Shown here piece after piece: positions 34,407-43,478 of a stretch of DNA of 64,000 bases (position 1 is the stretch's first letter; each line of letters begins with the position of its first letter). The translations under genes and the position numbers were made by a program. Under the pieces are notes generated by a model. The model searched no databases. It was given only the letters and a program-made list of their open reading frames with translations, and was not told the origin of the DNA. Source of the DNA: Bin87 sp034428455 (GTDB taxonomy: Bacteria > Chloroflexota > Dehalococcoidia > Lucifugimonadales > UBA3495); the NCBI GenBank assembly GCA_034428455.1, contig DAOUHZ010000147.1, positions 1-64,000 on the forward strand, in the 5' to 3' direction.

Positions 34407-37400
34407 TTGAACCGTAATTTCGCCCTGCTGCTGTGGCTGCTGCCCCGCCGGATCCGTTCCGCGTGGGGCCTTTTGGCCGTTACCGCTTTCGGCGTCCTGG
34501 CAGCGGTGACGATCATGGCCCTGGGCGCGATGTATTCGCAGGGACTGGCCGAGGCGGGACTGCGGCACTCCCTGGCGGTCGCATCGCCCACCGTGATCAA
34601 CACCCAGATTGTGGTGCGCAACCGCCCGCTGGGTCCGGCGGATTACACGTCGCTGCGAACCGACATCGAACAGATCATCGACGAAAACACGGACTATTTG
34701 CAAAGAGGCCGGGAACGCTACGGAAAGATGCTGCCCACGCTGCCCTTCGTGCAGGTGGGCGCTCCGTTTGGGATATCCGACGTTCCGTTGGGACGCCCCT
34801 TTTTCATCACCGAGTTCGCCGAGCATTCGCGGCTGGTCGATGGCCGCTGGCCGTCGCCAACGGTTGGAAGCGAACCTGGAACCTGCGTCAATCTCGCTGA
34901 CGGTTGTCCGCGCATCGAGGGCGTGCTGGGGCTGGACACTTCCCGCCTCATGGGATGGGGAGTTGGCAAAGAGGCCTGGCTGGTGGTGTTCCCCGGGAAC
35001 GACGAGGAACCCCCCGAGTACATCGGCGTCGAAATCGTCGGCATCGCCGAAGCCAACGATCCCCGCGAAGAGTACTGGATGGGTTCGGCGGACTACTTCC
35101 GCATGGGCGACTGGGAAGGCCGACCCGTGGCGCCCATTTTCGTCCACGAGCAGGCTTTCTTTGACGGCATCGGCGAACCGTTCCCCACCCTGGTGGGCGA
35201 CTACGGCTGGTTCCTGTACATCAATCCGGACGTCATCACCGCCTCGACGGTGCAGCAAACCCGGGACGACCTCACCGCGCTGGAAACGGACATCAACAGC
35301 CGATTCCCCCGGTCCTACGTGCTGACCGGGCTGGAAAACAGCCGCGGCACGGGTTTGTTGGCCACGTACCAACGGGAACTCACGCTGGCGCGGGCCCCGC
35401 TGATCCTGTTCATTTCGCTGGTGGTCGTGGTCATCCTATACTTCCTCGCCCTGGCCGTCGGCCTGCTGGCCGGCGCCCGTTCCGCGGAATCCTCCATGCT
35501 GCGCAGCCGGGGAGCCAGCATCGGGCAGGTGGGCGGACTGCTCGCGGTGGGAGAAGGACTCATCGTGGTGGTGGCCACCCTCGTCGGACCGCTCCTGGCT
35601 TGGGGCATTGGCAGCCTGCTGCTGGTGGAAACCATCAACCCGGCGGCCCGGGCCGGCGCCGGTGAGGCTCCTCTGGACGTTTCCCTGTCCTGGCAAATGT
35701 ACGCCATGGGCGCGGTTGGCGGGCTGCTGAGCCTGGCGGTTTTGACGGTTGCCGGCGGCAGCCTGGCCCGCCTCGGCATCCTGGATTTTCTGCGCGCTCG
35801 GGCCCGCCCACCCTCCGCGCCGTGGCTGCAGCGGTACTACATCGACATCATCGCGGTAGTCGCCCTCGCCGTCCTGGTTTGGCAGATCCGGCAACGGGGC
35901 GGCTTCGTTGAAAGCGAACTCACCGGCCGGGGTCCGGCCCTGGACCCGTCGCTGCTGTTGGCGCCGTCTGCGGCGCTGTTGACCCTTGCCTTCCTGCTGC
36001 TCCGGGCTTTGCCGTGGTTGATGACGGGTACCGCGTGGGTTTGCCAGCAAGTGGCCCCGGCCTGGGTGAGCCTTTCCCTGCGGAGGATGGCTCGTGATCC
36101 GCTTCCCTATGCGTCATTGACCGTAGTCGTGACGCTGGCAGCGGCTCTGGGAGTGTTCGCGGGAACCTTCCAGACTACGCTGGCGCGCAGCGAAGCGGAC
36201 CAGGCAAACCACAGCGTTGGGGGCGACATCACCCTGGGCGGCACCAGCTTCATCGGCCGCACCGAGCAACAGCGAATTGAGCAGCTGAAGTCCATCGACG
36301 GGATCGAAGCAGTGTCGCCAATCATTCGAGAGCCGGTCGGGTTCATCGACGGACCGTCCCAGCGCGGAACCGTCATGGGCGTTGATCCGCTCACCATCGG
36401 GCAGGTTTCATGGTGGCGAGACGACTTCGTCGACGGCGAACCAACGCCCCTTGACACCCTGGTCGCGCCACTGCGAAGGACATTGTCCCCGGAGACTGCC
36501 GGAGTTGAGATACCCCAGGACGCCGAGGAGATCGGCGTCTGGATCAGACGTGACGACATACCGACCGTAGGCGCGTCGGTGCCGTTGCCCAGCTACCGAC
36601 TGTGGCTGCGCATCGGCAGCGACCGTGGGTATTATCGCAATCTCGAGTTGGGGATGCTGAGCCAACACCAAACCGGATGGCACCACCTGACCGCGCCAAT
36701 GCCCGAAGAAAGTGTCACTGCGAGAGCCGACGACCAATGGCGGGTGGTCTCAATCTTCATTTCCGGGGACTCATTCGCCCGGACACCGCCGGGTGGACTT
36801 TCCTTTGACGGCGTGACCGTGTATGGCTCCAAACTGCCAGCGGCCGGCGAGGTGATCGAGGGATTTGAAGATATCGGTCCCTGGGTGGCGTTGCCCCAGG
36901 CCGGAAACGTTCCCGACCGCACCGAGCGTTCCCCGGATGCCGCCCACACCGGCGACACGGGCTTATCCATCAAATGGGAGGAGCCGTTGGGCAGGTCTCC
37001 CCGAGGTATCGTCATCCCGCCGGCTCCGCTGCCCTTGCCGGCTATCACCGGGCCCGGGTTTGTTCCCGACCAGACGGTCAGGATCACCGTAGACGGATAC
37101 ATCGTGCCCGCCCGGGTCACGAGCACCGTCAACCACTTTCCCACTCTGAGCGCCAGACGCTCGTTGATAGTGGTATCGGTTTACGAGTTACGAGCCTGGT
37201 TGAACCAGGCGCCGGGCGCCCAACCCATCACTCCTGATGAATGGTGGTTCGACGTGGCTGAAGGCACCGACCGGGAGCGGGTGGCCGCCGAGATCCTGGA
37301 CGTGGGATATCGACTGTCCTTCCTGCGGGATCGGGATGACGCCGTCGACCTGGCGACGCGCAATCCCCTGGCCGGCGGAGCCTGGGACGCTCTGACCGGA

Positions 37401-37802
37401 ATCGGACTGGCCGCCCTGGCGCTGGCCGTCGCCCTGGCTCTGTGTGCCCACGCCGCGGTCGCGGTGCGCGAGCAGCGGATCGACATGTCAGTCGGCGCGG
37501 CACTGGGCATTCCCCAGTGGCAGCGGATCGCCGGCCTGGCGCTGGAACGAGTCATCATCGGCGTCCTGGGCATCGTGGTGGGCGGGCTGGCCGGTTGGGG
37601 ACTGGCGCGGTGGACGCTGGGAGAGTTGGCGGGAAACGCGGCCGGAGGCGCCGTCACCCCGCCCATCATATTCGTGGCGGAAGGCCCGTGGCTGGTCGCG
37701 ACCTTCATCTGCCTGGTCGTAGCGGCAATCGTGGCAATTGGTCTCGCCGGCGCGGTGGCGCGCCGTTTGCGCCCGCCCGAAGTGCTGAGAGAGGCGGAGT
37801 AG
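34407..37802 (+). CDS. Large FtsX-like ABC-type permease, paralogue 1
   Basis: 1131 residues. The N-terminal helix begins about residue 20, and a large extracytoplasmic domain follows. The first FtsX-type membrane block (about 330-430) contains VVVILYFLALAVGLLAGARS, and a further helix pair lies near 500-560. A second large extracytoplasmic region spans about 560-970. The C-terminal FtsX block has LALAVALALCAHAAVAVREQR. This is the DUF214-type giant permease seen in bacterial lipoprotein or export ABC systems. The start is TTG 34407 with no strong ribosome site. It is followed 6 bp later by paralogue 2. Confidence 0.8.
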   Translation: MNRNFALLLWLLPRRIRSAWGLLAVTAFGVLAAVTIMALGAMYSQGLAEAGLRHSLAVASPTVINTQIVVRNRPLGPADYTSLRTDIEQIIDENTDYLQRGRERYGKMLPTLPFVQVGAPFGISDVPLGRPFFITEFAEHSRLVDGRWPSPTVGSEPGTCVNLADGCPRIEGVLGLDTSRLMGWGVGKEAWLVVFPGNDEEPPEYIGVEIVGIAEANDPREEYWMGSADYFRMGDWEGRPVAPIFVHEQAFFDGIGEPFPTLVGDYGWFLYINPDVITASTVQQTRDDLTALETDINSRFPRSYVLTGLENSRGTGLLATYQRELTLARAPLILFISLVVVVILYFLALAVGLLAGARSAESSMLRSRGASIGQVGGLLAVGEGLIVVVATLVGPLLAWGIGSLLLVETINPAARAGAGEAPLDVSLSWQMYAMGAVGGLLSLAVLTVAGGSLARLGILDFLRARARPPSAPWLQRYYIDIIAVVALAVLVWQIRQRGGFVESELTGRGPALDPSLLLAPSAALLTLAFLLLRALPWLMTGTAWVCQQVAPAWVSLSLRRMARDPLPYASLTVVVTLAAALGVFAGTFQTTLARSEADQANHSVGGDITLGGTSFIGRTEQQRIEQLKSIDGIEAVSPIIREPVGFIDGPSQRGTVMGVDPLTIGQVSWWRDDFVDGEPTPLDTLVAPLRRTLSPETAGVEIPQDAEEIGVWIRRDDIPTVGASVPLPSYRLWLRIGSDRGYYRNLELGMLSQHQTGWHHLTAPMPEESVTARADDQWRVVSIFISGDSFARTPPGGLSFDGVTVYGSKLPAAGEVIEGFEDIGPWVALPQAGNVPDRTERSPDAAHTGDTGLSIKWEEPLGRSPRGIVIPPAPLPLPAITGPGFVPDQTVRITVDGYIVPARVTSTVNHFPTLSARRSLIVVSVYELRAWLNQAPGAQPITPDEWWFDVAEGTDRERVAAEILDVGYRLSFLRDRDDAVDLATRNPLAGGAWDALTGIGLAALALAVALALCAHAAVAVREQRIDMSVGAALGIPQWQRIAGLALERVIIGVLGIVVGGLAGWGLARWTLGELAGNAAGGAVTPPIIFVAEGPWLVATFICLVVAAIVAIGLAGAVARRLRPPEVLREAE

Positions 37803-37808
37803 CCACGC

Positions 37809-40800
37809 ATGACCGCCATCCTCAACCTTGGTTACGTGCTGGCACGACGGCGGCTCATGTCGTCGTTCCGCATGGAACTGACGGTCCTCCTGGGCGTCAC
37901 GCTGGCCGTCGTGCTGCTTTCCAGCGCGGTGGTTTTCAACGACCTGCTGGCAGAGACTGCCCTGCGCCGCGCCCTGGCCGACGCCGAATCCAGCGACGTC
38001 AATCTCTGGGTGCGGGTGTTCAACGACCTTGATGATCCCCGCACCGCGACGCCCGCCAGCGACCGCTATCTCACCAGCCGGCAGTTCGTCGCGCAGCGCG
38101 TTCTGCCTCCCCTGGGAGATGCCGTCGGCGCCGTCTCCTTCCAGATAGAAACCGCGACCTTCTATTTCGCGGGGCGGCCCAACCTGGACCTGCCCAACGA
38201 CGAGCGTCCTCGTGGCCGGATGCAATACATTTCGGGTCTCAGGGATGGGAAGGCTGAACTGGTCCAGGGCCGCTGGCCCGAGGTGGCTGGAGACGGTGGC
38301 TACGACGACACGACAGGAAATACCGACGGGATCGTCGTTGAAATCGTGGTAGATTCCCTGGGGCTGCAATTCCTGGACCTTGAATTGGGCGAGGGGTTCG
38401 AAATCCTGCCGGCCACCGGAGGCGATGACCAGCCATCAACTCGCGTCGTGGTGGTGGGCGTCATCGAGCCGGTTGACCTGGAGGACGAATACTGGTATCG
38501 CCGTCACAAGCTGCTTGCGTCCCAGGACGACGATTGGACGCTGGTGCCGCTGTTCACCTCGGAACAGGCTTTGCGCCAGCAGATTGGCCGCCGTTATCCC
38601 GGCATCTACACCAGTTCCGCCTGGTTTGTGCAGATTGACCGGGAAGGAATTCCCGCCAAGCGGGTGGACGATTTGCAGCGGGAACTCCAGCGGGTGCGGC
38701 GGGATGTAACCAACAATCTTCCCAACGGCAGCACGTCCACCGGGTTGATCCGCATCCTGGAGGACCACGAAGAGCAATTGTTGCTGGCGCGCATCCCGCT
38801 GTTCCTCATGGTGTTCCTGGTCACCGGTATCCTGGCCTACTACCTGACCATAACCGCCGGTATGGTGATTCGCGCCCGCGCCGGTGAGATAGCCATGCTC
38901 AAGAGCCGGGGCGCTACCACGGTCCAGATCGGCATCCTCACTCTGGTCGAGGGTCTCCTTCTGGCCGGCCCGGCGCTGGTCGCCGGCGCCCTGCTCTCTC
39001 CGTTGCTGGCCAGAGCCTTGGGCGGGCTGGTGTTCGACGCCGAATCGGTAGGCGCCCCCGTGTCACTGTCCTGGCAGGCATTCGGAATGGGCGCAGCCGG
39101 CGCGGCGCTGGCCGTCATCGTGCTTTCGCTCGCGACTCTAGCGGCCGCGAGCAAAGGGATCGTGGAGTTCCGCCAATCCGGGGCCAGACCGGCGCGGACC
39201 CCGTTCATCCACCGTTACTACCTGGACCTGTTGGCGCTGGTGGTCATCGCGTTTCTCTGGTGGCAGATCTCCAGCCGGGGAACCGTCCTCACCCGGGGCC
39301 TGGGCAGCCGTGATCTGGAAATCGATTTCGCCCTGCTGCTGGGCCCGGCGTTGGGCTTGATTGCCCTGGGCTTGCTGGTAATGCGACTGTTCCCGCTGGC
39401 CCTGGGCATATCCGCGCGCATCGTGGGGCCGGTTGGGCCCGGCTGGTTGGTGCAGGGTTTGCGCCGAATCGCCCGCGACCCCATCGCGCCGGGGAGCCTG
39501 GTCGCGCTGCTTATGTTGGCGACCTCGCTGGGAGTAGTTGGCAGCGCGTTTTCGGCCACCTTGAACCGCAGCCTGGACGACCGCGTTCGATACGACATCG
39601 GCGCGGACATCCGGGTGCAGCACGACAACGGCCGCATTGCGCGCGCTTTCGCCGGGCTGTCTGACGTGCTGCCCGATTCCGCCGAAGCGATGCGCACCGA
39701 AGGCAGCCTGCTGACCGAGGGGTTCGGGTCCCAACGTGTGTCGGTCCTGGCCGTTGATTCGCCTCGCCTGGCAGACGTCGCCTGGTGGCGGGACGATTTC
39801 GCGAACGGCAACGGTTTGTCTGACCTGATGACCCAGATCACGCCGAACTCGGACTCTGCGGAAGGGTTGCCGCTTCCCGACGGCACCACCGCGCTGTCTT
39901 TATGGGCGATGACCACTCAAACCGGACCGTTTCCCCGCGAGCCCCTGGTGGGTGTGACCGCTCGATTGCGCGACGGCTCCGGCCGGTATTACGACGTGCC
40001 GCTGGGCGACGTGCGAGAAACCCGCCAGTGGCAGAAGTTGGAGGGTAGTACCGAGCTTCGCCTGGGACGGGGCGGACGACCTACCAACGATCCTGACGTG
40101 CCCCGACTCGACGTGCCCCCACACACCCTGATCAACCTGCAAATCTCGGGCCGGACCAGCGGAGATCGCCCCGGCGTGCTCTTCGTCGACGGGCTGACGG
40201 CGCACACCGACGCCGGAGAAACGGTAGTAGCCGATCTGAACACTGCCGACGGCTGGAGCGTCATAGAAGACTACGTGCGACCCGGGCTCTACTCCGTTGA
40301 AACCAGCCGCAATGTGGCCCGACCCGGCACCACCGGTTCCGCCGTTTTCAGCTGGGCGCCCGGCGGCATCGGCGCGCCGGGTTTGTGGCCGGGTCAAGAC
40401 GCTCCGCCCGTGAAGGCTCTCGTCAGCCCCGGCATCCTGGAAGCCACCGGCGCCGAAGTCGGCGAGCAGATCAGCCTCGGCATGTCCACATTCGCATTGC
40501 CCATCAAGATTGAAGGGGTTGCCGAGTTCTTCCCTACAGTGGACCCCAGAGAGCAACCTTTCGTCGTCACCGACCTCGGCGATTTCGTCGAGTACGCCAA
40601 CCGGCACAGCCGGCGCATCTTCGGCGGCTCGGGCGAGGTCTGGCTGGATCGTGACATCGCCGTGGGCGACCTGGACCGTGCGCTGGAGGAGAGCCAGACG
40701 GCAGTTTCCAGCATTGAGGGACTGGGCTTGGCTGCCGGCAAGGCCCTGGTCGCGGAAGAGGAGGCAGCCCTGCGTGGCAAGCAGCCGCTGGCCAACGCGG

Positions 40801-41228
40801 GTTGGGGCGGCCTGCTGGTGATCATGTTCTTGGCCCTGGCCCTAGCCAGCGCGACCGGTATCGCGCTGTACAGTTGGCTAGACACCCGGGAGCGTCAGAC
40901 CGAGTTCGCCCTGCTGCGGACTCTGGGCAGCACCCGGGGGCAACTGAACGGTGTAGTCTGGTTCAACCTGGCCATCGTGGTTATCGCAGGGGTTGCGGTG
41001 GGAACATGGGCCGGCGCGCAGATCGGAGCCGCGCTGCTGCCGGTCCTGGAAGTCGCCGAGGGCGGCGTCCGCGCCACGCCTCCGCTGACATTCGAAACCG
41101 ACTGGCGGATGCTGGCGTTGGCGTACGCGGTGCTGGCCACGGTGAGCGTGGTCACCGTGATCTGGCTGGCCTTCGTGACCAGCCGGCTGGAGGTACAGCG
41201 GGTGCTGCGCGCCGGCGAGGGAGGATGA
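37809..41228 (+). CDS. Large FtsX-like ABC-type permease, paralogue 2
   Basis: 1139 residues with the same layout as the preceding gene, though sequence identity is modest. FtsX blocks are at about 330-430 (YYLTITAGMVIRARAGEIAMLKSRG) and at the C-terminus (YSWLDTRERQTEFALLRTLGSTR). The ATG is preceded by GGAG and lies 6 bp after paralogue 1, so they form a two-gene operon and probably a heterodimer. No ATP-binding subunit is adjacent within the window, which is unusual for a MacB-type transporter. Confidence 0.8.
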   Translation: MTAILNLGYVLARRRLMSSFRMELTVLLGVTLAVVLLSSAVVFNDLLAETALRRALADAESSDVNLWVRVFNDLDDPRTATPASDRYLTSRQFVAQRVLPPLGDAVGAVSFQIETATFYFAGRPNLDLPNDERPRGRMQYISGLRDGKAELVQGRWPEVAGDGGYDDTTGNTDGIVVEIVVDSLGLQFLDLELGEGFEILPATGGDDQPSTRVVVVGVIEPVDLEDEYWYRRHKLLASQDDDWTLVPLFTSEQALRQQIGRRYPGIYTSSAWFVQIDREGIPAKRVDDLQRELQRVRRDVTNNLPNGSTSTGLIRILEDHEEQLLLARIPLFLMVFLVTGILAYYLTITAGMVIRARAGEIAMLKSRGATTVQIGILTLVEGLLLAGPALVAGALLSPLLARALGGLVFDAESVGAPVSLSWQAFGMGAAGAALAVIVLSLATLAAASKGIVEFRQSGARPARTPFIHRYYLDLLALVVIAFLWWQISSRGTVLTRGLGSRDLEIDFALLLGPALGLIALGLLVMRLFPLALGISARIVGPVGPGWLVQGLRRIARDPIAPGSLVALLMLATSLGVVGSAFSATLNRSLDDRVRYDIGADIRVQHDNGRIARAFAGLSDVLPDSAEAMRTEGSLLTEGFGSQRVSVLAVDSPRLADVAWWRDDFANGNGLSDLMTQITPNSDSAEGLPLPDGTTALSLWAMTTQTGPFPREPLVGVTARLRDGSGRYYDVPLGDVRETRQWQKLEGSTELRLGRGGRPTNDPDVPRLDVPPHTLINLQISGRTSGDRPGVLFVDGLTAHTDAGETVVADLNTADGWSVIEDYVRPGLYSVETSRNVARPGTTGSAVFSWAPGGIGAPGLWPGQDAPPVKALVSPGILEATGAEVGEQISLGMSTFALPIKIEGVAEFFPTVDPREQPFVVTDLGDFVEYANRHSRRIFGGSGEVWLDRDIAVGDLDRALEESQTAVSSIEGLGLAAGKALVAEEEAALRGKQPLANAGWGGLLVIMFLALALASATGIALYSWLDTRERQTEFALLRTLGSTRGQLNGVVWFNLAIVVIAGVAVGTWAGAQIGAALLPVLEVAEGGVRATPPLTFETDWRMLALAYAVLATVSVVTVIWLAFVTSRLEVQRVLRAGEGG

Positions 41229-41245
41229 CGTCTGCGGGCCGGTAA

Positions 41246-41740
41246 TTATTGCCCGTTTGCCGCGCCGTCGCCGTTGTGCCGCCGCAGTTCAGCGATGGCG
41301 CTGGTCAACTCGGCAATCGTAGCCATCATCACTTGGCGCTCCTCGGCGGCCTGATTAATCAGCGCTTCAATGCGTTCATCGGAACGCTTCCTTTCTTCTG
41401 CTAACTGCTGCCAAGCTTCGTCGGCTCGCCGGTTGGCTTCTTCCGTGCGCTGTCGTTCCCGGTTCAGCATGATAGCGTTAATACCTCCCGTGAGAGTGGT
41501 AGCTCCCAGCCAAGCCGCGGTGCAGCGCGACATGATGTCCACGTTGATGATACTGGCAACGACGCCCGGGTTGCATAACCCTTTGAACGCATTATCAGCG
41601 GTACAAGGCACTTTGGTAAAGTACCACACGAGCCAGGTCAACCCGGCCAGAGCTGCTCCCAACAGCACCGGACCGCGCCAGAAATCGGCATCGTAGCCCA
41701 GCACATCCCAGAAGCGACGGATGGCCCGCGGTATCCTCAT
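41246..41740 (-). CDS. Membrane protein with C-terminal coiled coil, unknown
   Basis: 164 residues. Two hydrophobic segments lie near residues 23-42 (RGPVLLGAALAGLTWLVWYF) and 65-90, followed by a charged coiled coil from about 92 to 155 (AEERKRSDERIEALINQAAEE). ATG 41740 immediately follows the HpcH/HpaI stop, so it is cotranscribed with it. No family recognised. Its design resembles the ORF at 49532. Confidence 0.5.
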   Translation of the reverse strand: MRIPRAIRRFWDVLGYDADFWRGPVLLGAALAGLTWLVWYFTKVPCTADNAFKGLCNPGVVASIINVDIMSRCTAAWLGATTLTGGINAIMLNRERQRTEEANRRADEAWQQLAEERKRSDERIEALINQAAEERQVMMATIAELTSAIAELRRHNGDGAANGQ

Positions 41741-42640
41741 TTACACCAAACCCAGGCTGCGGCACATCTCGAGCATCGCCTTGGCCGTTCCCTCGTGCGC
41801 CACGTCGACCATGTCGCCGGCATAGGTCACGGCCGCCGTGCCCTGACGACGGCTTTCCTCCATGGCGTCCAGCAACCCCTGCCAGAAAGCGATTTCCTCG
41901 GTGGTGGGGGTGAAAATATCGTTCACGATGGGCACGTGCGACGGGTGGATCAGGTGCATCCCGGTGTACCCCAGCGCCTTCAGGTTGTTGGCCCAGTAGC
42001 GCAGGCCATCCAGATCGCGGATGTCGAACCACCCGCCGCTGATGGGCCACTGGATCCCGGCGGCCCGGCTGTCCATCAGGACCTTGCTGCGCAGGTACAG
42101 GGTTTCCGCGCCCTCCAGGGTCCAACGGTAGCCCACGCTGCGGGCCGTGTCCCCGCCTTTGCCGCCACTGCCGCCCATGTGCGCGACCCGATCTGACGCC
42201 ATGGCGATGTCGTACGCCATGCGAATGCCGGACGCCGTTTCCAGCCCCGGGTCGATGCACACGGTGTTCAGCTCCATGCCAGCCTTGCGTTCGAAATAGC
42301 GCAGCAGCACGTCGGCTTCCACCACGTCCGCCGGGGTCTCCACTTTGGGCAGCAGGATGCCGTAGAGCCCGGGCCGGGTGACCGCCTCCAGGTCGAACCC
42401 GGTCAGCCCGGTTTCCAACCGGTTCACGCGCACGAACAGGGTCTGTCCCCGTTCCGCCAGCTCGTCGATCATCCTGGCGACCAACGGGCGGGCAGCGTCC
42501 TTGTCGTACTCTGGCACCGAGTCCTCCAAGTCAAGGATCAACGCGTCCGGGCCGTACTGTGGCGCCTTGCGCATCCAGTCTTCCTTGTTGCCGGGCACGA
42601 ACATGACGGAGCGCAGGGGCTTGGTGGTAATGCGGGGCAT
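41741..42640 (-). CDS. HpcH/HpaI aldolase/citrate-lyase-beta family protein
   Basis: 299 residues. TIM-barrel lyase acting on CoA thioesters or oxo acids (citrate lyase beta, L-malyl-CoA and related). Family landmarks are LRSVMFVPGNK, DALILDLEDSVPEYDKDAARPLV, TLFVRVNRLETG, GILLPKVETPADV and the C-terminal GYTGMHLIHPSHVPIVNDIFTP run. ATG 42640 after AGGAGGAATTTG is preferred over longer in-frame starts. It may serve the CoA-linked catabolism suggested by neighbouring CoA-transferases. Confidence 0.88.
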   Translation of the reverse strand: MPRITTKPLRSVMFVPGNKEDWMRKAPQYGPDALILDLEDSVPEYDKDAARPLVARMIDELAERGQTLFVRVNRLETGLTGFDLEAVTRPGLYGILLPKVETPADVVEADVLLRYFERKAGMELNTVCIDPGLETASGIRMAYDIAMASDRVAHMGGSGGKGGDTARSVGYRWTLEGAETLYLRSKVLMDSRAAGIQWPISGGWFDIRDLDGLRYWANNLKALGYTGMHLIHPSHVPIVNDIFTPTTEEIAFWQGLLDAMEESRRQGTAAVTYAGDMVDVAHEGTAKAMLEMCRSLGLV

Positions 42641-42751
42641 GGGACAAATTCCTCCTGAATTCTGATCAAGCGGTCCTAATCGTACCATCGCCAGCCGAAT
42701 TGGTATGACGCCAGAGTCGGCTGATACAATCAATCCAAGAGGGCAATACAC

Positions 42752-43429
42752 ATGACCACTGTCAATACAATCGAAGACTTGATACGGATCTTAGACGAGC
42801 ACCCTGAGTGGAACGAAGCGCTCCGCACCAGGATGCTGTCGCGGGAGTTGCTGGAACTGCCCCAAGCGTTCGCTGAATTTGCGGAAAGCGCAGAACGCCG
42901 GCTGGCGACCCTGGAAGCCACGCTGGCCGAGTTTGTGGCCAACACAGATCGCCGGCTCCTGGCACTGGAAACCGGGCAAGCCCGCCTCGATGCTCGCCTG
43001 GCTCCTATCGCAGCCTCTCATGCTCGTGATGGAGCACTGAGAATGGTCGCCCGCATTGTCCGGGTTGTCGGCTGTCGGGATTACCGGGTTCTGGACCTTG
43101 GAGACGTGCTGAACATCATCGATGATGCTGACACCGGCGGCATACCTGCCAACGAACTTACCAGCTTTGAAAACGCCGACGTCATCATCGAGGCAACCCG
43201 CCGTGATACCGGCGAGCGCCACTACATCGCCGTTGAGGCATCGTACACCGGCAGCTGGCGAGACGTTGACCGCGCCACCCGGAATGCCGGCTATCTGACC
43301 CGGTTCACAGGCCAGCCGGCCCACGCGGTGGTGGCGGCCCAGCGCATCCGGCCGGGCATAGAGCGGCTGGTCGAGCGAGGTGAGGTGCACTGGGCGCAGA
43401 TTTTGCAGAAGGAGCTGGAGACGGAGTAG
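42752..43429 (+). CDS. Coiled-coil protein with PD-(D/E)XK-like C-terminal domain
   Basis: 225 residues. The first 85 residues form a coiled coil with repeated (R/D)RRLLALE-type heptads. The C-terminal half has a nuclease-like alpha/beta core: Asp143 in ENADVIIEATR, Glu162-Ala-Ser164 in YIAVEAS, then a GQPAHAVVAAQRI strand. This fits a restriction-like fold with a non-standard ExS active site. A TGATACAAT extended -10 box lies at 42722-42730. It is convergent with a HEPN-domain gene. Function is unknown and defence is only suspected. Confidence 0.6.
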   Translation: MTTVNTIEDLIRILDEHPEWNEALRTRMLSRELLELPQAFAEFAESAERRLATLEATLAEFVANTDRRLLALETGQARLDARLAPIAASHARDGALRMVARIVRVVGCRDYRVLDLGDVLNIIDDADTGGIPANELTSFENADVIIEATRRDTGERHYIAVEASYTGSWRDVDRATRNAGYLTRFTGQPAHAVVAAQRIRPGIERLVERGEVHWAQILQKELETE

Positions 43430-43478
43430 GAAATAGTCATAACCAGCAAGAGTTACTGACTGGATTCAACAGCGCAGG

